A program made the position numbers and the translations under genes. The notes below the pieces were generated by a model. It was not told where the DNA came from, made no database searches, and worked only from the letters and a program-made list of their open reading frames with translations. A DNA stretch of 64,000 nt from Tethya wilhelma (Eukaryota > Porifera > Demospongiae > Tethyida > Tethyidae). Each line of letters starts with the position of its first letter. The first letter of the stretch is position 1. The DNA lies in assembly GCA_964030475.1 (NCBI GenBank), contig CAXIPT010000002.1:16304749-16368748 (forward strand), written 5' to 3'. Shown here piece after piece: positions 22,968 to 35,500 of the stretch.

Positions 22968-25900
22968 TTAATTAGAAATACATGCAAGAGTAAAATTTAC
23001 ACCAAATTGTTGAGCTACACCAAGTGCATATACGTTTCTCTGTAACTTGCACAATATACAAACTATTTGTTCCCAACAAGGATTAACCTTCTCCATTAAG
23101 AAGGCATCAGTTATATCCCACTTTCGATTACTTTCTTCACTTTGTGAGTGCCGAATATCAGTGCATCTTTCCTCACTTATAGCAAGAAAATTACACCACT
23201 CTTGTGAGCTTCCATATTTAGATATTACTTCTAGCAAATTTTGCTTGTGTTCAGTATGATTTATTATGTTGCAGCCTGTAAGAAGGTAACAATATTCAGC
23301 ACTACTAACGTTGAATGGATAAGATACATGAAAATACTGAAAGTTACACTACAAAATGAAATTAAAATTAAAAAACTGAAAAACAAACAAACCAACAAAA
23401 AAGAAAACTATACCGTACATTAACCCAGGGTTCTCCCTGAAGCTTGTCAGAGCGGTGCTGCATCACTCTCAGTCTGGTCATGCTAAATTTACTTTGATGT
23501 GGTTAATTATAATTAAAAATATGTATTAAAACCACAATAATGCTTTGATGTTTTCTCTGGCACCACTCTGATAAGATATCGTGGGGAAAAACCCTGTAAT
23601 CAACTACTGACAGTCTACTATAATAGTATGATCATGTAGACAGCAGTAATGGTTTTTAGTACCTCTAGTTTGATCCAAATTGCTGCAGCTGCTCGTGAAA
23701 CTAGGTACAGAGGTTCCTTTATCCACAGGACATTCACTTTCTAATGAGTGAGGAATTGTGAATGGGGAGTTCTGGTTGGTAGTAGACCAATACCAATATA
23801 GAGCTGAAGATGAAGAACATACATCACTAATAGATGTATATTGGTAAAACTATTGTCTCTATAACATACCTGCACCTTCTAGAATGACAAGACTGAGTAA
23901 GAATATCACAATCCACGCACATGGGTTACCATTAACGATGCCTGAAGATACAACAATAATAATACCACACTACTACATAGAATGTGATTACAATTGCATA
24001 TACCAAATAGGTGTTTGAGTTTGCCTGTTTCTGAGTTCTGAGTTCTTACTAAATCCTGTGGGAGGTTTTGCTGATGTCTGCTACATTGCTTGTGCTACAT
24101 GTATATTTGTGTAAACATATCGGTATGTTAGAAATAATTTGATCACAATTCGAGGTTGTTACAAGTGATAAATTAATATGAACATTGATTCTAGTTACAA
24201 TGTACATACCAGTTTCCTGTTCTTGTGTTGACTTTCGTACTCATGTGGACCATCTGTAGCAAGATCTGATATGGTTTGAATAGATTTTTCTGATGTCTCC
24301 TTTATTGATCTTTCTTCAGCTGCATCCTATAACATGGTGGTCGTTGTTATTAGGATTTGGTATAGATTCAGACACCAGGCTCCCCTTCTCCTTTCTGTGA
24401 GTGAAACGTCAAAGGGGAGCCTGGGGACGAGGCTAGTAAGTAGTATGGATAACATATTAATTATTATGATGTCATGACACTTACATCTGAGCGCACCATT
24501 ATATGATTTGTATTGTGGTGTTGGAACAATACATCTGGCAGCATAGGGTGTCTGCCACAATTGTTTACAGTGACATGTACTATCATGTTATGAACAAATA
24601 TTACCAAATCATTCTCAGGCTTATGTTTGCATGCTTTTTATGAGTGCACAACAGTTTATAAGTGACCATGAGCATGGAATACAGCTACATAGTATTATGC
24701 GGGGATTTCACATTATGAGCAGTAGTAATATACCTTATCTATATCAATATCCAGCTTTAGATGATTTTGATGTGGGGAGTTAGAAGTGCCAGTCACATAG
24801 TGAGGGTGGTCTGTGTTGTCGCCATGTTCCTCTGTATCTTGCACCAGGGAGAGATCATCTGTTATTTCAAGAGGGGCAGGCTCTTCCTCAATAATACCCC
24901 CCTGTATATAGAGGACAAAAGTAGACATTTAAGAAGTTATAATACAGTTCTAGTGTATATTGTATCCAAATAGTGCACACCACATACAACACAAGCACAC
25001 ACTTAGTCTCACATAGCCAGCCCATCTCTATTTTTTGCTGCGTGTGGAGCCAAGATTAGAGAGGGACTGGCTACGTGAGACTAGCACACACTATACTTGA
25101 CAGAGGAGGTTCCGGGCCAAGGGGCACAATGTACGTATGTAACGAGTTGGTCCCGGTAAATTTTGAATCAGCAATTCAAGTGTTTACATAATTGCATGGC
25201 TCTAATTAGAACTTGTTTGTAATCTCCTCTATTTGTGAGTCGCACAATATTATACCTGAGAATGCTTGCCATGTTTGTCTACATCAATATTTTCAAGTTT
25301 TGGTTCTTCTCCCACAGATTCTGCTGTCCCAGTTTCAGCTACTATACTCTCATCTTGAACAACTGGCACTTGTTGGGAGTCATTTGATGCAACCTCAGGG
25401 ACAGTGGCTACAAGAATAAAGAGGTAATGTAATTGGGGATTCACTGCATGGGCAATATATGTGCATAGCCTGTTCGAACAGTGTGGTAATGAGTACCATA
25501 CACTTAGAGAAATTGATAGTAAGAGAAAGTGTACTCACCTATTTCAAGGTGAACAACACTGTATTCTGTTATTTTGTAGTCACTCAGTGTGTGGTTATCT
25601 TCTAGTTCTTGGGATTCATGGACGAGTCTGATCTGTTGATCTGTAGGTATGCCCTCTTGGTCTTGGATGCATTCACGGAGCTCATGAATTGGTAGTGACT
25701 CCATAACCCGAATATCGAACTCCTTCTCAGTTGAAGTTAGGACTTTGATAGTTATCCTTGGGTTAGTTGCTAGGACAACATAAATCATGGAGCAAGTTTG
25801 GTTACAGTAGTGAGAGAGCTTTTTGTGGTCCTTCAGTGTCACGCCCATGTGAACCAACTCCTGTGTATCAGCAGATATACACAGTGCGTCTTCAATTGTA

Positions 25901-28900
25901 TCTTTAACTTCTTGGATGGTACTCTCCAAGTTCACCGTAATGATGACTGTTTCACTGTCTGGAGTTGTGACAAAGAGAAGTACTTCATTGGATTTCAGGG
26001 CATGGAGCTTGGAATCGTCTTGGATATTATAGTTGGCTAGGTTTCGATCATCATCCAATTGCTGGCCAGCATAGACTAACTTTTGTTGATCTGGTGCTAT
26101 TTCTGTGTCTTCATGATCAGCAATTACAGATTTGATTTTTTGAATCTGTAATGATGGATTTAGCTTTATTGGAACAGCTGCACAATCAGATGTTTCAAGA
26201 ATAACTTTGATTAATGGAAATTGTTGTACAATAAAAAGGAGAGATTCATTTTGAATTTCACACTGACACAATGTCTTTTCATCTTCTTGTATTCTACCAT
26301 CAAATATGATTTGTCTGTACATGAGTTTATACAATTCAAAGCAATCGTCTGGATCCCACATCAGATTCATTTTCTGATATGCTATGGCAAAGGCTCTGCG
26401 TGAAGGCTCATGATGAGACATAAATTCCTTCTTTACATCTTCAATCGTAATTGATTGTGTAACAATTAGAGAAATCATACTGTCACTGCTATCCTCATCA
26501 GCAAGTTTGACATAGATGAGTAGTTCATCTTCCTTTAAGATGTACAGTTGGCAGTGAGCAGATATATTGAAGTGTTGTAAGGTATGCTGATCTTCAAGAT
26601 GTTGACTGGCAAAAATGATGCTCTGTTGGTGTTCAGGTATGTAAGTTATTTCACGAACCCTTGACTTGAATTTGATAACTAACTGTTCAGGGTTTACTGT
26701 TAAGAATTTCCGTCCCTCTGAAGTATGAAGAATGACTTTAATGCCGTCTTTAGCTTTTCCTTTGGCAAGATGAAGCAAGACACCACTTTTGATGCCACAT
26801 TGTAATAGAGTTTCGTCATCATTAAGCTCAGAACCCATCTTGGAGATAGAGAGTAGCTGCTCTTCTGGCTGGATACTAGTCTGATCATACAGTTTGGACT
26901 TAAGCTGTGAAACTGTTAGTGAACTGGAGACAATCACCTGAAACTCATTTTCTCTTGTTCGTACATTTATTATCACTTCCTCTGGTTCTAGCATATGAAC
27001 TGTAGCTTCGTTCAGCAATTTGTAGTCTTTCATCATTTTTTTATCTTCAAGTTGCTGGTTTGCATAAACCAATTGCAATGGCCCAACAGATATGCCATGT
27101 TGTTCTTCTATCATTACACGAAGCTGTTTCACTGTGGTTATTGGCATGACAACCACTCTAACAGTGTCTCCTGTTGAGGTTTGAACAAAGATTGGGACTC
27201 CTCTGCGACACTGGCCTACTACTTCTAGTTCAGCAACTTTTGGTAAATTATAATCTGCTAAAGTTCTATTACTTTTCAGCCGTTCCCACTTGCCTGATAC
27301 GTACATAGCCATTCTTTCCAGAGGTATGCTCTCAACTTCAGCTATTTTAGTCTTTGTATCTTCTATCGTTGCTGAACGAGGTATAGTCAATTGAAATGTT
27401 GACTTCCACTTACGGTCAGAATCCAGTGAATTTATTGTGAGTATCATCTCTCCAGGCTTAACTAGCTGTACATTGATAGTGGACTTGTTTAGTACATTGT
27501 AGTCCATGAAAGTCAAATGATTTTCAAGCTGTTTGTCATGGAGAAAAAATTCTTGTTCATCTACAGACAAATTTTCATAGTTGTAGAGCATAGTTTTTGC
27601 TTCAAGAATAGTTATCAATGGAGAAACCTCCAGCATAGGGGTCTTGATATGTGGTGAGTTTAGAAACAGCTGCAAATTTTCCTGAAAACCACATACTTGG
27701 TAAAGTATTGACTCATTTTGTACACAATACTCTGCTAATGTATGAGCATCACTCAACTCTTTTCCATTGAAAAGTAGTGAAGTTGGATAAGGGGAGTCAT
27801 TTAAACTGATGGTTTTTTTCAATTCTCCAACTATGGTCTCTTGTGATACACACTGTGTAACAACTTTACCACTGAGAAGTTGAACATAGACGTGAAATTC
27901 AGTGAGATGGAGCAGAATCAGTGTTGATAGTTGACCAACGTTACACTGAAGAAGAGTACGGTTATCCTCTAGCACTTGGTTATAAAAGGTAAGCTGCTGC
28001 TCATCTGATGGCATGCCAGTCTTAGTATGAATCATCTTTTTGATTGTACGGACTATGGTAGTCTGTGTGACTGTGAGTGTGAAGGATTTGTTATCCTCCA
28101 CAGGTTTAATAAAAATGAGCATGTTACCTGGAGAAACAACACGCACTATGGATCCAACGTTGATGTCATAGTCTAAGAGATGGTCTTCATCACGAAGGGT
28201 TTGATCACCACAAACTAATTTCTGCTGACTCGGCAGTATTCCATACTCTGCAGAGATCTGTTGCTTGAGCTCAGGAATGGTGATGCTTGGTTCAACAGTC
28301 ATTGGGCTTTCACCTAACTGAGACGTACTGATAAAAACATTCATTTTTGAAGTACCTGTTGTATTAAGTGAATAAGTAGCAAGAAAAAGTGTTGACCCAC
28401 CTACCACTTTACAGTCATGTAGAGTGCGGCGGTTTTCAAGGCTCTTCATTTTGAACAAGAGCCTTTGTTGATCCATTGATATATTCAACATAAGAGCTAT
28501 TTTTCGTTTTATATCTGCAATTGTATTAGTAGGTTTGGCTGGGAGCAAAAACTGTGTTTCTTGAGATAATACCATAATGTGTAGAAAGATGTCATCTGGC
28601 ATGAGAAGAAGAATGGTAGATCCCGGGGTGACATTGCATTCTGACAGTGAGCAGTCATTATCAAGCTCTTTTTGGTCAAATATGAGCTTTTGCTTGCTCA
28701 AAGAAACATTTTGATGTTCTTGGATCTTGACCTTGAGATCACAAACAGCAATGAACTGTGATACTATCAAAGTGAACGTTCTAGTAAAAGTTGACTGAAG
28801 CTTGACAAGCATTTCTTCAGGTTGTGGGATATATAGTGAAGCAACTGTACATCGATGTGTGCCATACAGTGTTGAGTGATCTTCGAGTATTTTCTCACTT

Positions 28901-31023
28901 AAGAAGAGACTCTGATTCATTGAAGGTATCTTCAACAACTTTTTAATCTTCTTTTTGAGTTGAGAACCAGTGATACTTCGTGAAACAATAAGACTCATTA
29001 CTTTCTCAGTCGAGCTCTGGATAAAGAGACAAACATCATTGTCTGGATTAAATAGCTGCAAAGTAGCACTATCTTGGATAAAGTAGTCCTGCAGAGACCA
29101 AGCATTGTCGAGTTGGCATTGGCCATAGAAGAGTTGATAATCTGAGCTATTGCATTTATGATCTTGAATCTTAGTTTTGATTTCCCCTATGGTAATTGAT
29201 GGTGTCACTTCAATACTGTTTGTAGAGTGTTTGATGGCTATTGTCATTTTTGATCGTAGTCCATACACAGAGTGTAGTACTGAACCATTCTCAATTCCAC
29301 AATCTTGTAGTATGAGGTCATCTTCAAGGGGCTTTCCAGCAAACATTAGTTGCTGTTGCTTTGAGTCTTTCCCAATGAGAGTCATTTTGGTCTCCCTAAT
29401 GGTGCTTGATATCCTTACTACATGGCTTCTCACCTCTCCTGAGGGAAGATGAAGATAAACTAGCTTTTCCTCAGAACTTTCTGACCGATTCAGTACATAA
29501 ATCAATGACCCGCTTTGCACATGGTAATCTCTCATTTTATGGTCATTACCACTCAGGTGTTGACCAGCGAAAAAAAGCTCCCATTGTTCTTGTTTAACAT
29601 TAAATGTGGTCAAAATTTGACTTTTGAAATCTTCAACAGAGTCATTTAGGGCTATTTCCTGTGATACAACATGCCCATCTTGATGAATAACAGAAACTCT
29701 ATATCTTCCAGGTAAGCAAAGCTGTAGAGTAGCTCCATTCTTGATACCATAGTCAGACAACCTTTTTTGGTCATCTAGTTCTTGACTCTCTAAGTATAGT
29801 TTTTGTTGATACACTGGTACTCTTTTTCGAAGGGATATTTTCCGTTTGAGTGCTCTAATGTTATGAAGATCCCAGTGACTCATGGATAAAGCTTTTCCAT
29901 CTAAACATTTGATGAATAGGTATATATGATTCCAGGTGTTACCATCGTTCATAACATGCAAGGTAGACATATTTCTTACATTACATTGAGTCAAAGTGTG
30001 ATCATCCTTGAGAAGACATCCTGCATAATATATGTACTGTTGTTCCACAGGGTATTTTTGATTTAGCTCTTGGATTTTCTTTTTTATTTCAAAAATTGTA
30101 TCACTAGGCATTACTGTAAAGTGTACAATATCATTGTATCCAGTAATGAAATTTAATGTTATCTGGATAGTATCTGACCATGCAATATACAGAAAAGATC
30201 CAGGTTGAATGGAATAATCCTCTAGAGTTTGATCATCAGCAAGGAGTATGGAGCAGAAATAAATGGATTGGCGCTCAATAGGTATGTGTTCTTGACTGAA
30301 CACAACTTGCTTTAGTTGAGCAATAGTTTTATGTGATGTCAAATAACATGTAATTATTTTATCTGTTGGAATCTTCACGAACACAATCAATTCATCTGGT
30401 TCCAAAACATACAGTGTTGAGTGGTTCTGTGTGCCCCAATACAGCACTATATCGCTATCAGCAAACATTCTGTCACCCATGATAAGCCTTTGCTTATCTA
30501 CAGGTATACATGCTTGTATCTCAACCATTAACTTTATATCTTTTACTGTAGTTGAGGAGGTAACATTTAATGCAAGAATATTACCATTGGATCTCCTTAC
30601 ATAGACTATCTTTTCATTTACATTTGTGAAAAACAGGTCAAGTGAAGTTCCCTCACGAATATTAAAGCTGGCAAGATCTTTAGTATCCTCTTTTGTAAGC
30701 ATTCCATGAGGACTATTATCGATTAACAACTTTCCATTAAGAAACAGTTTTTGTCGTTCACATCGCACATCAATTAATTTTGAAATCTGAGATTTGATTT
30801 CTCTGATTCCTTTTGTGGGTTCAGTCTCTATACAAAGAGTCTCACCATCAGGAGTTTTAACATATACCTTGATAGTCATAGGCTGCACCTCAGTAGGCCA
30901 CACACGACTGTCGGCTTTAGCTTTGAGAATTTTCAGTGGAATTTTTTGCATAAATCCATGCAGCATACTCAACTCCTCTTCGCTAGCATTCTTGCCTCCT
31001 CCAATTATCGATTCCAAATCCAT
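22968..31023 (-). CDS. Giant protein: 23 ubiquitin-like repeats, membrane segment, C-terminal death domain
   Basis: Exons: 31023-25539, 25407-25256, 24901-24734, 24326-24210, 24094-24004, 23941-23870, 23803-23663 and 23275-22968. Total 6534 nt, 2177 residues. The ATG at 31023 begins MDLESIIGGG. From about residue 45 to 1830 I count 23 degenerate ubiquitin-like domains of 70-80 residues, each with the pattern I-x-x-hK-x-x-I, Q-x-L-x-x, L-x-D-x-x-T-L-x-x-Y/C and S-x-L. None ends in the Gly-Gly needed for release of free ubiquitin, so this is a structural array and not a polyubiquitin precursor. An acidic linker follows. One exon then encodes a hydrophobic stretch (CAWIVIFLLSLVILEGAALY, about residue 2010) that looks like a single membrane span. 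The last exon encodes a death-fold domain (EWCNFLAISEERC, KVNPCWEQIVCILCKLQRN). Name and function are unknown. A membrane-tethered adaptor in innate or cell-death signalling is a reasonable inference. Confidence 0.85.
24375..24424. repeat. Short inverted repeat in intron
   Basis: Arms of 13 bases (CCAGGCTCCCCTT at 24375 and its complement ending at 24424) can form a hairpin. It is followed by ACGAGGCT, a word also seen near 6126. Probably a remnant of a short interspersed element. Confidence 0.4.
25005..25082. mobile_element. Small MITE-like element, 78 bases
   Basis: Imperfect terminal inverted repeats of about 25 bases: AGTCTCACATAGCCAG at the left end, and AGTCTCACGTAGCCAG as the reverse complement of the right end. 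It lies in an intron of the ubiquitin-like-repeat gene. A related solo end, AGTCTCGCGAGCCAG, occurs near 31044. Confidence 0.6.
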
Positions 31024-31240
31024 CACAGACGTACTAGACACTTAGTCTCGCGAGCCAGACCTCCGGAAAGGGGGAAACTAGAGGAGACTAGGGGAGACTA
31101 CTAGACACTGACTCTTTGACTGTGTTTTTGGAAAGTAGTAGTAGTCACATGACCACTGGGGAATCCTCTAAATTAACGATAAACAGCACATATCATGTGA
31201 GCTCAATGAGGAGGTAGGTTATGTAAAATGCCCTAAACTT

Positions 31241-32153
31241 CTATACTATTTTCTCCAGTTCCCTAGCATATCCTAGTGCCTGACAAACAAGTTCACTGTT
31301 TCTAATAAAGTGAAGGTCTTCTTTCTTCTCTTCTTGAGAGAAGACGAAGAATTGCCCTGAGGTATCTTGCTTCCAGTCTCTCTTTGTTGCATACTCAGCT
31401 AGTTCATTCTCTGAACTGACTAGTAACATCTTTGCAGCCTCACTCACTGATATCTGAAGAACAAAAGCAACATTATGATCATTACTATCGGGTATGTTGT
31501 GAGAATTCCAATTAATGCACATACACTACACAATAACATGATAAACAAATTCTTCTCACCTGTGTGTACGCCTTCTCAGCACATGAAGCAATCTCATCCC
31601 TAATGGTATCAATGAGGATATTGATGAAGAAGTTATAGTTTTCAGCAGGGACATTACCCTTGGAAAGGAACACCTTATGGAAGCTCCCCTCCATGAGGAA
31701 CTGCTCTAGAGATATCGGGTGTTTGATGTAAACGTTTCTGTGCTCTTCAACCGAGAGCAGCTCCATCTCTGTGTGAAACTCGGCCACCCTGTTCTGAGCC
31801 AACAGACTAAGAAGATTGAGTCCTAGAATCTGGTACTTGTAGGCTGACTCGTCCAACAAAGAACCATAATCAAAGTAGTAGCATTTGAGTTGAGCTACGT
31901 AACGCTGGAATGATGGGATATCTCTCTTCTCAATGCTACAGAGGGCACCTATTTCAAGTGTATTCCTAGCAAGGACTAGTTCACGCTTGTCAAGATCTTC
32001 TTTGCCTCCAGTCGGAAGAAACGACAAGTTCAAAAGTAGGATTTTCATTCGTGGGAGTAGCTGTTCAACAGTGACATAGTCACCTGAGTTCCAGGCTCCT
32101 TCCAGCTGTGCATAAAGTGTAGCAGCACCATCAATGTCACCACTTAAAGACAT
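31241..32153 (-). CDS. PSMD8: PSMD8 / Rpn12, 26S proteasome lid subunit
   Basis: Coding exons 32153-31560 and 31453-31241 give 268 residues. The sequence follows PSMD8 closely: [89 protein letters not shown] and a C-terminus ending in LEKIV. This is the SAC3/GANP/PSMD8-type helical plus winged-helix fold of proteasome lid subunits. A splice acceptor (CCAATAG) lies four bases before the ATG, so an upstream exon, probably untranslated, is likely. The gene is divergent from NOP56. Confidence 0.95.
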
Positions 32154-32559
32154 AGCCCTATTGGAAGGGGAAAAAACAACACTAGAGTATTATGGTTGTA
32201 TTCAGACAGACCAATTCAGTACTACCTCATAAATAACTCATAATTATGATGAAAAAATTATATTAAAAAAGTGTGGGGTGAGACAACATGATAAAAACCT
32301 AAACTTCCCAGGAAACTTCAATTCATGTAGGAACAGTCATTCTCTATGGTACAGTAGTATTTATTCTTAGTTTATTGTTACCTCTTTCTTTACTATATGA
32401 TTCAAAATTCGTTGTAGAATGAAAAACCCAAAGATGATCTGGCAAGAGAGCGACCACTTACTCACGTGTACCGTTACAAATTTCCCGTAAAACTAGGTGC
32501 AGCGGATAATATACGGAAACCATTGCTTGAGACCCACGTGGCCAAAAGACAAAGATAAC
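32154..32559. promoter_or_regulatory. Bidirectional region between PSMD8 and NOP56
   Basis: The two start codons are 406 bases apart and point away from each other. The stretch must hold the PSMD8 5' UTR exon and both promoters. No TATA element or strong motif was recognised. Confidence 0.5.
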
Positions 32560-35500
32560 ATGGTATGTTTTTGGATCTCTCATTTTTGCTGCGTATGTTT
32601 ACCGTTTCCTCCTCTCTGATATCTATAGGTGGTCTTTGTGTTGTTTGAACATGCCTCGGGGTATGCAATCTTCCGTTGTCAAGATGTGGAAGACATTGGA
32701 TCTCTCCTGCCTGAGGTGCAAGAAGCTGTGCTGGACTTTGCCCGGTTTGGTTCAATGATTTCTCTAGAGGCTTTCTCTCCATTCAAGACCGGTGCCAATG
32801 CATTGGAGAATGTCAACTGCATATCTGAAGGTTAGCTCATATACATCTGCAGTGTTTTAATACCGGGGGTATATTGTGTCATGTGTTTCACACTTCAGTT
32901 TGATATAGTCCATGAAGACATGAATTGACATAATTTGTACATAGTGATTGAATGTGCCCAATCATTTACCACATACTGTAAAATGAACTCAATGTATTTG
33001 TATGGCCATATCAGTCCAATTTGTTGAGACTCTCTCTTGTGCTGTTCCAACAGGTGTTGTCCATGAAGACTTGAAAGGTTTTCTGATGAACAACATTCCT
33101 CAAGGCAAGAAGAAAGCCAAAGTAACATTGGGAGTTTCAGACCCTAAGCTAGGAGGAGCCATCCAAGAGACACTGGACATACAGTGCACATCAGGTGTGT
33201 TGTACTTGATAGCAGGAGCTTATGAGCATTGCAAAGCTTTGCTATGCTCGAAAGCTCATGTTGATAACCTACAGTAACAGTTCCCTCACCTGTTTTTGAA
33301 GGATCGAGTAAACCAAGTACTTAATAAAATACTCAAATTCAATACTGTACAGATCTCTCTGGAGTATGCAAAACTTCATTTACATTAATTTGTGCTTGAG
33401 TCTGATAGCATACCCCTCTTATAAAGATCAAAATTGATTTTAAATGACTTGCTGCTTATATGTAAAGTACCATGCAGGATGGTAACTTGTGAGAACATAA
33501 TACGCCACAATGATTTACTATGGTATTCTGTAGTACATACCTCCTTGATTTATTTTTTTTCTTATCTACTCTTTCATCATCCATGCAGGTGGTGTTGTGT
33601 CTGAGCTGACTCGTGGTATTCGTCTCTACTTCACTAAGCTGGTCAGTGGACTCACAGCTCCCTCAGCTGCCAAGGCCCAGCTTGGTCTAGGCCACAGCTA
33701 CTCCAGAGCCAAGGTGAAGTTCAACGTCCACAGAGTGGACAATATGATCATCCAGTCCATCAGTTTGTTGGACCAGCTGGACAAGGACATCAATACCTTC
33801 TCCATGAGAATAAGGTCCGTACACTGCATTTATGGGGCAATGATTTACTAGTGTGACTTGTATGGTGTACACTCCCTCTTTTAGAGAGTGGTATTCTTAC
33901 CATTTTCCTGAGCTGGTGAAGATAATTCCTGACAATCACCTCTATGCCAAGGTGGTCAAGTTCATAGGATCCAGGAAGGACCTCACGGATGAGAGGCTGG
34001 ATGACCTTGAGGAGATTGTCATGGACTCCACTAAAGTACAAGCTATATTTGAAGCTGCTAGGGTGTCCATGGGTAAGAAATTTGAAGTTTTGTACAACAT
34101 AATTATATGCATAGATATAAACTTGCAAGTCTTGCATTTTCACTCCCGTTTTTCATTGCAGGTATGGACATATCTCCAATTGATTTGATCAACATTGAGC
34201 GTTTTGCCACCCGGGTGATTGAACTAGCTGAATATCGTAAGCAGCTGAGTGAGTATCTCTCCTCCAAGATGAACAATGTGGCTCCTAACCTCACCACTCT
34301 TATTGGTGAACAGGTGAGAGTACATTAGCTTGTGCAAGCACTGTTCTTGTAGGTTTGGTAAAGGATCGTCACATCTAGTTACTACTATGGTATATGGGTG
34401 ATACGAACATTTGATTTTGTCGACCCTTTCCCACAATCCTACTGTTGCAATTTGAGTTGTTCTTAGTACAAGTAAGGTATGCTAAGGAGTGTTTGCATAC
34501 TGCTGTGCTTCTGTCATATGTCCTCAAAGCTGTCAATGATATTCATATCCTGAGAAGCCCAGTGCGTATGTGCAGTAACTAAGCAACCACTCCCTACAAC
34601 AAATCAAATCACCTGTTAATGTCCCACCATTACACTCCCCTTTCCCTCTTGGTGTAAATTATCTTCCCACGTACAATCGCACACTAAGAGAGTATGTCGG
34701 ATAATTCATTCTGGTCACGTTTCTAATCGAGAATGTAAACTGAGTAATTTTAGTAATGGGATCGAGGGAGTGCTGCACCTCACATGCTTGGAGGCCCTAG
34801 TGCATGTGTGTACACGCGTGTGACCAGCTGAGCTTAGGAGCAGCCTTCTCTTTGAGACCTAATCTTCCCATTAATCGTCAATTACACAAATGATCGGTTA
34901 GCACATTGATTTATATATATAGCTGTGTGTGTGGATTGGTTGGTCACGGTGGGTGTGTGCTTTTGGGTTCAATGTGTTGGGTTTAAGGATAATTATTCCC
35001 AGTACGGTAGTACTGGGTACATAGGAATGGCACAGATGGCCCATTAGCGCAATACAAATATTCACGCGAATAACTCTGCAAAAACTGAGCGCTTGCCACT
35101 AAAAGGCTTCTCAAGCTACTATTTAGCTCATTCTCTTTCCAACAAGCCCAAAAACATGGCCTAAAACCATCGCTAAAGTACCAAACTAAAATATGCCAAA
35201 CCTCCAATTTTCTCCATCTTCTTCTTCTTCTTCTTCTTCTATCATGGCTCAACTTTTCTCAAAGACTGTTCACTTTCAGAAGCTGATTCTTGAACGAATA
35301 AACTAGGTATCTTTGTCTTCATGTGCTTTTGGTATCGTTTTTCTGTGTCTCTCGTTAGGTGGCTAGATACACGGCAAAAAGCGCTTTCTCCGTATGGCAG
35401 CCATTCATTTCTACACTCATGCATAATTCATTAGCTACTTGAACATTTCAAAGTGACGACCATTTTCCAGATATAAGTGTGCGTTATTTGGAATCTGAAT

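Noticed and set aside
25539..31023. Polyubiquitin precursor gene
   Set aside because: Repeats are strongly diverged and lack Gly-Gly junctions, so they cannot be processed into ubiquitin.
34983..35424. Minus-strand frames with Arg-rich and Lys-rich parts in NOP56 intron 6
   Set aside because: The Arg run is a (CTT)n repeat, and the rest shows no domain or splice structure.
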